A stretch of 64,000 bases of DNA from Pseudomonas sp. CC6-YY-74 (lineage in GTDB: Bacteria > Pseudomonadota > Gammaproteobacteria > Pseudomonadales > Pseudomonadaceae). Positions within the stretch are counted from its first letter, which is position 1. Each line of letters begins with the position of its first letter. The translations under genes were made by a program, and so were the position numbers. Shown in pieces: positions 25,595-35,400 of this stretch. The stretch is from assembly GCF_002025205.1 (NCBI RefSeq), contig NZ_CP019947.1:1123501-1187500 (forward strand), given 5' to 3'. Below the pieces are notes generated by a model that was not told the DNA's origin, made no database searches, and saw nothing but the letters and a program-made list of their open reading frames with translations.

Positions 25595-26743
25595 ATGACT
25601 AGTGCATTGCCCTATTGGCGGCTGTCCGGTTTCTATTTCTTCTATTTCGCGTTGCTCGGCGCCACGGCGCCGTTTCTGGCGTTGTACTTCGATCACCTGG
25701 GCTTTTCCTCCGCTCGCATCGGCGAGCTGATCGCCATTCCGATGCTGATGCGCTGCATCGCGCCCAATATCTGGGGCTGGTTGGGCGATTACAGCGGCCA
25801 GCGCCTGGCTATCGTGCGCTTTGGTGCGATCTGCACGCTGCTGTGCTTTGCCGGCATCTTCATCAGCCAGACTTATGCCTGGCTGGCGCTGATCATGGCG
25901 CTGCACGCGTTCTTCTGGCATGCCGTGCTGCCGCAATTCGAAGTCATCACCTTCGCCCATCTAAAGGAGCAGGCGGCGCGCTACAGCAAGATTCGCCTGT
26001 GGGGCAGCATCGGCTTTATCGTCGCGGTGGTCGGTCTGGGCCAGCTGTTCGAACTGCTCAGCCTGGATGCCTATCCCTGGGCGCTGATCCTGATCATGGC
26101 CGGCATCGTGCTGAGCAGTTGGTGGGTGCCCAACGCTGAGCCGCGCATGCGCCCCAATGTGGTGGGCGAGGGCGGCTTTATCCAGCAGTTGCGCCGCCCC
26201 GGTATTCTCGCGTTTTACCTCAGTGCGGGGCTGATGCAGCTGAGCAACGGCCCGTACTACACCTTTCTGAGCTTGCACCTGGAGTCGCTCGGTTATTCGC
26301 GTGGCCTGATCGGCCAGCTCTGGGCCCTCGGGGTGTTGGCGGAGATCGTGCTGTTCATGGTCATGGCCAAGCTGCTGGCGCGTTATTCGCTGCGCAGCGT
26401 GCTGTTGGCCAGCTTTCTGATCACCGCCGTGCGCTGGTTGCTGCTGGGCAACCTGGCCGATAACCTGCTGGTATTGTTGTTCGCTCAGTTGATGCATGCC
26501 GCGACTTTTGGCAGTTTTCATGCGGCGGCCATTCACTTCGTGCAGCGCAGTTTCGCCGACCGTCAGCAGGGCCAGGGGCAGGCATTGTATGCCGCACTGA
26601 CCGGGGTCGGTGGTGCCCTGGGCGCGCTCTATTCCGGTTATAGCTGGAACAGCCTCGGCCCGGCTTGGACGTTCGCCATCGCCAGCCTGGTAGCCCTGGT
26701 CGCGGCCATCACTGCCACGCGCATGCACGAGCCGCGACCATGA
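25595..26743 (+). CDS. MFS transporter, LacY/HcaT-like
   Basis: A 382-residue inner-membrane carrier with about 12 helices, starting LPYWRLSGFYFFYFALLGA. FLALYFDHLGFSSARIGEL (helices 1-2) and ARYSKIRLWGSIGFIVAVVG (helix 5 region) are typical of the oligosaccharide/phenylpropionate-permease-like MFS group. The substrate is unknown. It is 97 bp after aroC and 82 bp before mtnD. In related genomes this transporter often precedes methionine-salvage genes. Confidence 0.87.
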   Translation: MTSALPYWRLSGFYFFYFALLGATAPFLALYFDHLGFSSARIGELIAIPMLMRCIAPNIWGWLGDYSGQRLAIVRFGAICTLLCFAGIFISQTYAWLALIMALHAFFWHAVLPQFEVITFAHLKEQAARYSKIRLWGSIGFIVAVVGLGQLFELLSLDAYPWALILIMAGIVLSSWWVPNAEPRMRPNVVGEGGFIQQLRRPGILAFYLSAGLMQLSNGPYYTFLSLHLESLGYSRGLIGQLWALGVLAEIVLFMVMAKLLARYSLRSVLLASFLITAVRWLLLGNLADNLLVLLFAQLMHAATFGSFHAAAIHFVQRSFADRQQGQGQALYAALTGVGGALGALYSGYSWNSLGPAWTFAIASLVALVAAITATRMHEPRP

Positions 26744-26825
26744 GCCGGGCGTGCATGACCTCATTGGGTTTTGGCTCGCAGCGTGCCTTTACTCAGCCTA
26801 CGGATAACCAACGAGAGTTCTGACC

Positions 26826-27371
26826 ATGAGCAGCCTGAGCGTCTATCACGAGTCTTCTGCCGATCTGCCGAACAAGGTACTGACCCATCTGGAAGATATC
26901 GCCAGCACCCTGGCCGCCGTCGGTGTGCATTTCGAGCGCTGGCAGGCTTCGGCGCCGCTGGTTCCAGGCTGCAGTCAGGATCAGGTGATCGCCGCCTATC
27001 GCCCGCAGATCGAGCAACTGATGAGCGAGCGCGGCTATGTCGAGGTTGATGTGCTCAGCTTGAGCGATGATCACCCGGACAAAGCCGAGCTGCGCGCCAA
27101 ATTTATCGACGAGCATCGGCATGCCGAGGACGAAGTGCGTTTCTTCGTGGTGGGCAGCGGCCTGTTCAGCCTGCATATCGACGATTACGTTTACGCCGTG
27201 TTGTGCGAGAAGGGTGACCTGATCTCGGTGCCGGCCGGCACGCGGCACTGGTTCGACATGGGCGAGCATCCGCACTTCGTGATGATTCGTCTGTTCAGCA
27301 ATACTGACGGTTGGGTCGGCGAGTTCACCGGCGATGATATTGCCAGCCGTTTTCCGCGGCTGGATGACTGA
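26826..27371 (+). CDS. mtnD: Acireductone dioxygenase MtnD
   Basis: A 181-residue cupin that oxidises the acireductone of the methionine salvage pathway to the 2-keto precursor of methionine (Fe form) or off-pathway products (Ni form). Metal ligands are in EHRHAEDEVRFFVVG (HxH and E, about residues 97-103) and AGTRHWFDMG (about 140). The expected partners mtnB and mtnC are not adjacent: upstream is the MFS gene, downstream a small membrane protein. Confidence 0.95.
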   Translation: MSSLSVYHESSADLPNKVLTHLEDIASTLAAVGVHFERWQASAPLVPGCSQDQVIAAYRPQIEQLMSERGYVEVDVLSLSDDHPDKAELRAKFIDEHRHAEDEVRFFVVGSGLFSLHIDDYVYAVLCEKGDLISVPAGTRHWFDMGEHPHFVMIRLFSNTDGWVGEFTGDDIASRFPRLDD

Positions 27372-27491
27372 TACGCCGCTTGCTCGATGGCTGCGGTTCC
27401 TCGCCGCAGCGCCTGGGTAATATAACGCTTGTGGAACTCCGGGCATCGATGGCTATCCTAGATGGGCAACCCTTTGCACAGGAGTGTCCTC

Positions 27492-27683
27492 ATGGGTTCT
27501 ACAATGAATGGCCTTGTCGGCCTGATTATTCTGGCTCTGAGTATCTGGGCCATTATCAATATCGTCAAAAGCAACACCGAGGTCGGCAAGAAAGTCCTCT
27601 GGGTGTTGTTGATCCTGTTTCTGCCGGTGATCGGTCTGATCATCTGGGCGCTGCTGGGGCCGCGTGGCAGCGTGCGTTTCTAA
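27492..27683 (+). CDS. Small PLDc_N-type membrane protein
   Basis: A 63-residue protein with two membrane helices (about residues 6-22 and 32-55). The pattern LIILALSIWAIINIVKSN, then VGKKVLWVLLILFLPVIGLI and GPRGSVRF, matches the PLDc_N domain found alone in many bacteria. ACAGGAG lies 7 bases before the ATG at 27492. Function unknown. Confidence 0.85.
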   Translation: MGSTMNGLVGLIILALSIWAIINIVKSNTEVGKKVLWVLLILFLPVIGLIIWALLGPRGSVRF

Positions 27684-27931
27684 ACGCATGGCTCGCCTGG
27701 TCGTTTTGGGTGGTTGGCCTGGCTGAGTCTGCCCGGCTCCAGCTAGGCCCGCGATTCCCAAGCGTGAGGCGCCCTGCGTGCGGGGCACCCATCGTGCTGG
27801 CGTGTCATCAAGTGAATATCAGCGCCTTGACTGGCATTAATCCCGCCTCCGGCGAAGACCTGATCCCGGCCGTGCCGCTTGGCGTTCCTGCCCAGGTGTT
27901 GGCGCGCATTCCAGCGCCCTAACTGCCTGCC

Positions 27932-28429
27932 TCAAAGCGCCAATGTGGCCTGCTCCGGTACCTGCATGCCTTCCAGCTGCAACAGCAGCGCCTTGCGCGC
28001 CAGGCCCCCGGCATAGCCGGTCAGGCTGCCGTCGCGGCCGATCACCCGGTGGCAGGGGATGATCACCGCAATAGGGTTGGCGCCATTGGCCGCGCCGACC
28101 GCCCGCACCGCCTTGGGCCGGGCGATCCGTTCGGCCAGGGCGCTGTAACTGCTGGTCTGGCCGAAGGGAATGCGCTGTAACGCCTGCCACACCGCCTGTT
28201 GAAAGGCCGTGCCGTGCGGCGCCAGGCGCAGCTCGAAGCGTTGCCGGCGGCCGGCAAAATAATCGTCGAGTTGCCGGCACACCTCATCCAGTTCGTCAGC
28301 CGCGGTCTGCCAGTGCTCGGCGATCCGCCAGGGTTTGTCGTCTATTTCCATCAACAATTGCTGCAGGCCCGTTTCATCGCCGGCCAGCAGCAGGCGGCCG
28401 ATGGGGCTGTGGTGATAGCGGTAGAACAT
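27932..28429 (-). CDS. ogt: Methylated-DNA-protein-cysteine methyltransferase Ogt
   Basis: A 165-residue suicide repair protein that takes the alkyl group from O6-alkylguanine or O4-alkylthymine. The acceptor cysteine is in AVIIPCHRVIGRDGSLTGYAGG, and the DNA-binding segment IPFGQTSSYSALAERIARP precedes it. It has only the Ogt domain, with no Ada-type regulatory part. Start 28429 gives MFYRYHHSPIGRLLLAG. The alkA stop lies 2 bp upstream, so the two genes form one unit. Confidence 0.95.
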   Translation of the reverse strand: MFYRYHHSPIGRLLLAGDETGLQQLLMEIDDKPWRIAEHWQTAADELDEVCRQLDDYFAGRRQRFELRLAPHGTAFQQAVWQALQRIPFGQTSSYSALAERIARPKAVRAVGAANGANPIAVIIPCHRVIGRDGSLTGYAGGLARKALLLQLEGMQVPEQATLAL

Positions 28430-28431
28430 GG

Positions 28432-29322
28432 CTATGCCCTCTGCGAATAGTTGTGCCACAGGTGGGCGGCGGCGTAGGCGCGCCACGGTCGCCAGGCTTC
28501 GGCGCGGGCCTTGAGTTGCCTGGCGTCGATGCCGTCTGCGCCCCACAGCGGCGCCTTGAGCAGGCCCAGGTCGCTGGCGGGAAAGGCATCGGCTACGCCG
28601 AAGGCGCGCAGGGCAATGTATTCGGCGGTCCAGGGGCCGATGCCGGGCAGGGTGCAGAGCCGTTCGATCAGGGCTTCGCTGCCATGCCGCAGATCCAGGT
28701 GCAACGCGCCGCTGGCGACTAGCCCGGCGAAGTGCTGCAACGTCTGCACGCGTTTACCCGGCATGCCGATGCCATCCAGGTTAGCCCCGGCGATTGCCTC
28801 GGCGCTGGGGAACAGGCGGTCGATGCCGTCGCCGTCGGTTACCGGTAACGGCTCGCCCAGGCGGGTGACCAGGCGCCCGCTGATGGTCACCGCGGCTTTT
28901 ACCGTGACCTGCTGACCGACGATGGCCCGCACCGCCTGCTCGAACGGGTCGAAGGCCGTCGGCAGGCGCAGCCCCGGATTGCGCGCGACCAGCGTGGCCA
29001 GGTAGGGGTCATTGGCGAAATGTCTGCCGATGCGCTGCGGTTCGGCATCCAGGTCGAACATGCGCCGCACCCGCTGCTGCAATTCGGCCAGGCAGGGGAT
29101 GGCCGAGGCGCTGTAGCTCAAGGCCAGGGCGTTATGCCCGGGCTGCGGGCTTACGCTGAACCAACCGCTGGCGTTTGCCAGCCGGAAGCTGCGGCAATAG
29201 CGCTCGCGGCTCAACCGTTCGACGCCCGCCAGGGCGCGCAGGGCGAAGTGGTCGTGGAACTGTTGCCAATCCCAGGGTGCGTTGTAGGGCAACAGCAGCG
29301 TTGCTTGCGGGGCGTTATTCAT
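28432..29322 (-). CDS. alkA: DNA-3-methyladenine glycosylase II AlkA
   Basis: A 296-residue base-excision glycosylase. The N-terminal AlkA_N domain (about residues 1-115) is followed by the helix-hairpin-helix GPD motif LPGIGPWTAEYIALRAFG, with the catalytic aspartate in DAFPASDLGLLK. FDPFEQAVRAIVGQQVT is also conserved. The ATG at 29322 (MNNAPQATLLLPY) fits; the longer open frame is not supported. It is translated just ahead of ogt, so the two make an alkylation-repair operon. Confidence 0.94.
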   Translation of the reverse strand: MNNAPQATLLLPYNAPWDWQQFHDHFALRALAGVERLSRERYCRSFRLANASGWFSVSPQPGHNALALSYSASAIPCLAELQQRVRRMFDLDAEPQRIGRHFANDPYLATLVARNPGLRLPTAFDPFEQAVRAIVGQQVTVKAAVTISGRLVTRLGEPLPVTDGDGIDRLFPSAEAIAGANLDGIGMPGKRVQTLQHFAGLVASGALHLDLRHGSEALIERLCTLPGIGPWTAEYIALRAFGVADAFPASDLGLLKAPLWGADGIDARQLKARAEAWRPWRAYAAAHLWHNYSQRA

Positions 29323-29595
29323 GCCCGGACGATAACCCCGGGCCGCGCACTTGTCTGCGCCAAACTGGCTTTCAAACCGCGCTGTACTCGTGAGCTGTGG
29401 TGAATCGAGTTTGTCGGGGGCATGGCCTGCCGATTGGATTTGTGTGTGGCAGTTTTGCCGGCACCCCAGAATTTCTCTCGATATCACTGCGATTGATGGC
29501 GCCATGGCGCTAGACTTGCTGCGCGTTGCCCTTGTAGTGAGCGGCGCCGCCCCCATCTTTTGATTTCTTCTTTTTTACAGGTGCGTGCATTTTTT

Positions 29596-30528
29596 ATGAG
29601 TACTGCTCTGTCCATCCGGCAGTTGACCAAAACCTACGGCAATGGCTTCCAGGCTCTGCATGGCATCGATCTGGACGTAGCCGAAGGCGATTTCTTCGCG
29701 TTGCTCGGCCCCAATGGCGCCGGCAAATCCACCACCATCGGCATTCTCTCGACCCTGGTGACCAAGTCCAGCGGCACGGTCAATGTGTTTGGCCATGATC
29801 TGGACAAGCAACCGTCGGCGCTCAAGCGCTGTCTCGGCGTGGTGCCGCAGGAATTCAATTTCAACCAGTTCGAGAAGGTCTTCGACATCGTCGTGACCCA
29901 GGCGGGTTACTACGGCATTCCCGCGCGCATCGCCAAGGAGCGTGCCGAGCAGTACCTCAACCAGTTGGGGCTGTGGGACAAGCGCGATGTGCCCTCGCGC
30001 GAACTGTCCGGTGGCATGAAGCGGCGTTTGATGATCGCTCGCGCCCTGGTTCATCAGCCACGCTTGCTGATCCTCGATGAGCCGACTGCAGGCGTCGACA
30101 TCGAATTGCGTCGCTCGATGTGGAGTTTTCTCACCGAGCTGAACCAGCAAGGCATCACCATCATCCTCACCACCCATTATCTGGAGGAGGCCGAGCAGTT
30201 GTGCCGCAACATCGGCATCATCGATCACGGGCGTATCGTCGAGAACACCAGCATGCGCGAATTGCTGAAAAAGCTGCATGTGGAGACCTTCCTGCTCGAC
30301 CTGAAAGAGTCGTTACTGGTGCCGCCGCATTTGATCGGTTACCCGGCGCAAATGCTCGACCATCACACCCTGGAAGTGCAAATCGACAAGAGTCAGGGCA
30401 TTACCGAACTGTTTCGCCAGTTGGCCTTGCAGAACATCGAGGTGCTCAGCTTGCGCAATAAAACCAATCGCCTGGAGGAGTTGTTCGTCTCCCTGGTCGA
30501 GAAGAACCTGGTGAAGGTGGCAGTATGA
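29596..30528 (+). CDS. ABC transporter ATP-binding protein (YadG-like)
   Basis: A 310-residue ATPase with Walker A GPNGAGKSTTIG (about residue 40), Q-loop in VVPQEFNFN, signature LSGGMKRRL (about 140), Walker B LLILDEPTAG and the H-loop in TTHYLEEAEQ. It belongs to the drug/antibiotic exporter class with an ABC-2 partner. The ATG at 29596 starts MSTALSIRQLTKTYG. It overlaps the permease gene by ATGA. Confidence 0.92.
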   Translation: MSTALSIRQLTKTYGNGFQALHGIDLDVAEGDFFALLGPNGAGKSTTIGILSTLVTKSSGTVNVFGHDLDKQPSALKRCLGVVPQEFNFNQFEKVFDIVVTQAGYYGIPARIAKERAEQYLNQLGLWDKRDVPSRELSGGMKRRLMIARALVHQPRLLILDEPTAGVDIELRRSMWSFLTELNQQGITIILTTHYLEEAEQLCRNIGIIDHGRIVENTSMRELLKKLHVETFLLDLKESLLVPPHLIGYPAQMLDHHTLEVQIDKSQGITELFRQLALQNIEVLSLRNKTNRLEELFVSLVEKNLVKVAV

Positions 30529-31319
30529 GCACGGCTTATGTGAATACCGAGTTCGCCGCCAACATGGTGGCGTTGCGGACCATCGTCTACCGCGAGATCC
30601 GCCGCTTCACCCGCATCTGGCCGCAGACCCTACTGCCGCCGGCGATCACCATGGTTCTGTACTTCGTCATCTTCGGCAACCTGATCGGCCGGCAGATCGG
30701 CGACATGGGTGGCTTCACCTATATGGAGTACATAGTGCCGGGGCTGATCATGATGTCGGTGATCACCAATTCCTACGGCAACGTGGTGTCAAGCTTCTTC
30801 GGCAGCAAATTCCAGCGTTCGATCGAGGAATTGATGGTGTCGCCGGTGTCGCCGCACATCATCCTCATCGGCTTCGTCGCCGGCGGTGTGTTGCGCGGGC
30901 TGGCGGTGGGCTTGATCGTCACCCTGCTGTCGCTGTTCTTCACCGACTTGCAGGTGCATCACCTCGGTGTGACCGTGCTGGTGGTGTTGCTGACCGCGAC
31001 CATTTTCGCCATGGGCGGCTTCATCAACGCGGTATTTGCGCGCAACTTCGACGATATTTCGATCATTCCGACCTTTGTTCTCACTCCGCTGACCTACCTG
31101 GGCGGGGTGTTCTACTCGATCAACCTGCTGCCGCCGTTCTGGCAGACGGTGTCGCTGGTCAACCCGGTGCTGCATATGGTCAATGCGTTTCGCTACGGCA
31201 TCCTCGGCGTGTCGGACATTCGCATCGGTGTCGCCATCGGCTTCATGCTGATCGCCACTGCCGTGCTGTATGGCGTGTGCATTCGCTTGCTGATCAGCGG
31301 ACGTGGCATGCGTCAGTGA
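30525..31319 (+). CDS. ABC-2 type permease (YadH-like)
   Basis: A 264-residue membrane protein with six helices and the ABC-2 motif region PTFVLTPLTYLGGVFYS. It begins in the ATGA overlap with the ATPase gene, so the pair is co-translated. The exported substrate is unknown. YadG/YadH-type pairs are widespread in proteobacteria. Confidence 0.92.
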   Translation: MSTAYVNTEFAANMVALRTIVYREIRRFTRIWPQTLLPPAITMVLYFVIFGNLIGRQIGDMGGFTYMEYIVPGLIMMSVITNSYGNVVSSFFGSKFQRSIEELMVSPVSPHIILIGFVAGGVLRGLAVGLIVTLLSLFFTDLQVHHLGVTVLVVLLTATIFAMGGFINAVFARNFDDISIIPTFVLTPLTYLGGVFYSINLLPPFWQTVSLVNPVLHMVNAFRYGILGVSDIRIGVAIGFMLIATAVLYGVCIRLLISGRGMRQ

Positions 31320-31418
31320 CGAGGTTTTTTTGCAAATAATATCGGGAAACATCTCGAACGGCTGAAGCGCACGGCGAGGCCGTTAGACTCAGCCTCTATG
31401 GAATAACTGGGGTTGTAT

Positions 31419-32450
31419 ATGGCTGCCCGTCCGCGCGTTCTATTGGTGGCATCGCTGTTGCTGCTCTCGACCCTTTTGCCGTTGGCGCATGCAGCTGAAG
31501 GCCCCTTGGTTGAAGTCGTGCAAGTGGAAAAAGCCCTGGTGCGCGACGAGCTGATTACCTTCGGCTCGCTACGCTCCGATGAGTCGGTGATGATCCGCCC
31601 GGAGATAGAAGGGCGTCTGGCCTCCTTGCATTTTCGCGAAGGCCAGGCCGTCGCGGCCGGAACCTTGCTGGTCAGCCTGGACGATGCGATTGCCCGTGCC
31701 GAGTTGGCCCAGGCGCAGGCCAATCTCTATCTGGCGGAAAAAAACCATCAGCGTGCGCAACTGTTGTTCACCCGCGGCGCCAGCAATGCCCAAGCGCTGG
31801 ATGAAGCCAATGCTCAGCAGCAAGTTGCCCGCGCCAGCTTGGCGTTGGCCCAGGCGCGCCTGGACAAAACCCGAATTCATGCGCCCTACGACGGGGTCTT
31901 GGGCTTGCGCCATGTCAGCCCGGGCGACTACCTGAGTGCCGGCCAGGATGTCGTCAACCTGGAGGTGCTTGATCCGCTCAAGGTCGACTTTCGCATTCCG
32001 CAAAAAGCCGTCAGCCAGATTCGTCTGGGCCAACTGATCGAGATCAGCCTGGATGCCTATCCGGGGGAGCGTTTCAGTGGCGAGATCTACGCGATCAATC
32101 CACGCCTGGATGAGGCCGGGCGCAGTCAGGCGGTTCGTGCCCATCTCGCTAACACCGATCGGCGCCTGAGCCCCGGCCAGTTCGTCAGGGTGGCGGTGAT
32201 TGTTGCCGAGCGTGCCGCGGCCTTGGTAATCCCCGAGGAGGCGGTGATGCCGGTCGGCGAGCAGCTGCTGGTCAATCTGGTGGTGAACGACAAGGTCGAG
32301 CAGCGCGAGGTCACGCTGGGTAAGCGCCTGGGCGGCAAGGTCGAGGTGCGCGAGGGCCTGGGCGGCGATGAGGTGCTGATCAGCGCCGGTTGGCAGAAAG
32401 TGCACGAGGGCATGACGGTGCGCACCAAGGTGGTGGAGCGCACGCCATGA
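31419..32450 (+). CDS. RND efflux periplasmic adaptor (membrane fusion protein)
   Basis: A 343-residue adaptor with a signal peptide (VLLVASLLLLSTLLPLAHA-A). A lipoyl/barrel-sandwich half-motif (IRPEIEGRLASLHFREGQ) is followed by a short alpha-hairpin (about 95-150, AELAQAQANLYLAEKNHQ), the second half ARIHAPYDG-like TRIHAPYDGVLGLRHV, and beta-barrel and proximal domains. The hairpin is short, as in adaptors that pair with VexF/MexK-like pumps. It has no lipobox cysteine. It overlaps the pump gene by ATGA. Confidence 0.92.
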   Translation: MAARPRVLLVASLLLLSTLLPLAHAAEGPLVEVVQVEKALVRDELITFGSLRSDESVMIRPEIEGRLASLHFREGQAVAAGTLLVSLDDAIARAELAQAQANLYLAEKNHQRAQLLFTRGASNAQALDEANAQQQVARASLALAQARLDKTRIHAPYDGVLGLRHVSPGDYLSAGQDVVNLEVLDPLKVDFRIPQKAVSQIRLGQLIEISLDAYPGERFSGEIYAINPRLDEAGRSQAVRAHLANTDRRLSPGQFVRVAVIVAERAAALVIPEEAVMPVGEQLLVNLVVNDKVEQREVTLGKRLGGKVEVREGLGGDEVLISAGWQKVHEGMTVRTKVVERTP

Positions 32451-35400
32451 CGCTGTCGGACATCTGCATCCGCCGGCCGGTGTTCGCCAGCGTACTGTCG
32501 CTGATCCTGGTCCTGCTCGGCCTGATGGCCTATGACCGCCTGAGCGTACGCGAATACCCCAACGTCGACGTGCCCATCGTTACGGTCAACGTCACCTATC
32601 CCGGCGCCAGCCCGGAAATCATGGAGTCCCAGGTCGCCCAGCCGATCGAGGATGTGCTCTCGGGCATCGAGGGGCTGGACTTCGTCAGTTCTATCAGCCG
32701 CTCGGAAAATACCCAGATCACCGCGCAGTTCCGCCTCGGCAGCAATTCCGATGAGGCCGCCAACGATGTGCGCGACCGCCTCGGGCGGGTGCGCGGCCTG
32801 CTGCCGGATGAAATCGCCGAACCCATCGTGCAGAAGGTCGAGGCCGATGCCCAGCCGGTGGTGTGGCTTGCCTTCTACAGCGAACGCTACAGCGCCCTGG
32901 AGATCACCGACGTGCTGGAGCGGGTGATCAAGGATCGCCTGCAGACCATTGCCGGTGTCTCCGAGGTGCAGGTCCGCGGCGGCCGCACCCTGGCCATGCG
33001 CATCTGGCTCGATCCGGAGAAGCTCGCGGCGCACAACCTCACCGTGCAGGACGTGGAAGACGCCCTGCGCCGGCAGAACGTGGAGATCCCCGCCGGACGT
33101 ATCGAGTCACGCGAGCGCGAGTTCACCGTGCTTGCGGAAACCGACCTGAATACGCCCGAGCAATTCAACCAACTGATTCTCGATGATTCACAGGGCTATC
33201 TGCTGCGCCTGGCCGATGTCGGGCATGCCGAGATAGGCGCGCAGAACGAGCGCAGTATCGTGCGCTACAAAGGCCGCCCGGCAGTGTCCATGGGCGTGAT
33301 CAAACAGGCCACAGCCAATCCCCTGGACATCTCCGATGGCTTGAACGCCGCCCTGCCGGAAGTCCGGGGGTTGCTGCCTGAAGGCATGGAAATGGCCATC
33401 GCCCACGACAATTCGCTGTTTATCCGCGAGTCGATCGACAACGTCTTTATCACCATCTGGGAAGCGGTGGCGCTGGTCATCCTGATCATCTTCATTTTCC
33501 TGCGCTCGCTACGCGCCACCATCATTCCGCTGGTGACCATCCCAGTGTCGCTGATCGGCGCCTTCGCCCTGATGAGCCTGATGGGTTTCACCATCAATAC
33601 TCTGACACTGCTGGCCATGGTTTTGGCCATCGGCCTGGTGGTGGACGACGCCATCGTCATGCTGGAGAACATCCACCGGCATATCGAACAAGGTATGCAA
33701 CCGATGCAGGCGGCTCTCACCGGCAGCCGCGAGATCGCCTTTGCAGTGATCGCCATGACCCTGACCCTGGCTGCGGTGTTCGCCCCCATCGGCTTTATGC
33801 AGGGCACCACCGGCAAACTGTTCACCGAGTTCGCCTGGACCCTGGCTGGCGCGGTGCTGGTCTCGGGGTTCGTCGCCCTGACCCTGACCCCGATGATGTG
33901 CGCGCTGCTGCTCAAACCACATCAAGTGGGCGAGCGGCACAACCGCCTGTACAACCTGATCGAGGACTTCCTCAATAGCCTGACCCATGGCTATAAACGC
34001 CTGCTGGCCCGCGCCCTGGCGGCCTGGTGGCTGGTGGTTGGGGTACTGGTGCTGGCCCTGCTGGCCTGCCTGCTGCTGTTCTCCGGGTTGAAGGCCGAGC
34101 TGGCGCCGACCGAAGACACCAGCACCATCATCGGCGTGTTCAACGGCCCGGACGGCGCCACCATCGACTACACCGGGCGTTATGCGCGGGAGATTGAGGC
34201 GGCTTACGCGAGCGTCCCAGAAACCAATCGCTACATGGTGATCGCCGGTTTCCCCACCGTGGCCCAGGGTATTTCCTTTATGAAACTGGAGGACTGGGGT
34301 GAGCGCTCGCGCAGCCAGTTCGAGATCCGCAATGAATTACTGACCAAGTTCCAGGACATCGCCGGGTTTCGGGCCTTTCCGGTCAATCGGCCGCCGCTCG
34401 GACAGAGTGCGCGCAATCAGCCGGTCAACTTCGTGATCCGCTCCTCGCTGGAGTACGCCGAGCTGCAAGCCTATGTCGATGAGCTGTTGCATAGCCTGCG
34501 TGATTACCCCGGCCTGGAAAGCCTGGACAGCGATCTGAAGTTGAACGCGCCGCAGCTCAAGGTGACGGTCAATCGCGAGCAGGCGGTGGCGGTTGGCAGC
34601 GATGTGGCGACCATCGGCCGCAGCCTGGAAAGCCTGTTCGGCAGCCGCCAGGTGACGCGCTTCAAGCAGAACGGCGAGCAGTACGACGTGATGGTGCAAT
34701 TGCAGGACGTTGATCGCAGCAATCCGCAGGATCTCGACCGTGTTTACGTGCGTGGGCGCGACGAGAGCATGGTGCAACTGTCCAACCTGATCGAGGTGCG
34801 CGAGACGGTGGCGCCGCGCGAGCTCAATCACTTCAACCAACTGCGTGCGGTCACGGTGAGTGCCAACGTCGGTTCCGGCTATACCCTGGGCGAGGCTTTG
34901 GCTTATCTGGAAAACACTGCCCGCGGTGTATTCCCAGCTGACACCCAATACGACTACACCGGTACGTCGCGTGAGTTCAAGGAATCCGGCTCGGGTATCG
35001 CGCTGATCTTCGCCCTGGCCCTGGCCTTTATCTTCCTGGTGCTGGCGGCGCAATTCGAGAGTTTCACTGATCCGCTGATCATCCTGTTCAGCGTACCGCT
35101 GTCGATGGCCGGCGCCTTGCTGGCGCTGACCCTGTTCGGCGGCACCCTGAATATCTACTCGCAGATTGGTCTGGTGACGCTGATTGGCTTGATTACCAAA
35201 CACGGGATTCTCATCGTCGAGTTCGCCAACGTGCTGCTGCGTCAGGGGCAGGAACTGCGCAGTGCGGTTATCGATGCCTCGGTCCAGCGCCTGCGGCCGA
35301 TTCTGATGACCACCGGGGCCATGGTCCTGGGTTCGTTGCCACTGGCAATCGCCACGGGTGCTGGCGCCGAAAGCCGTCAGCAGATCGGCCTGGTGATAGT

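Noticed and set aside
27684..27931. Possible small gene or remnant between the PLDc_N gene and ogt
   Set aside because: Short frames occur on both strands, but none has a start signal or family motif.
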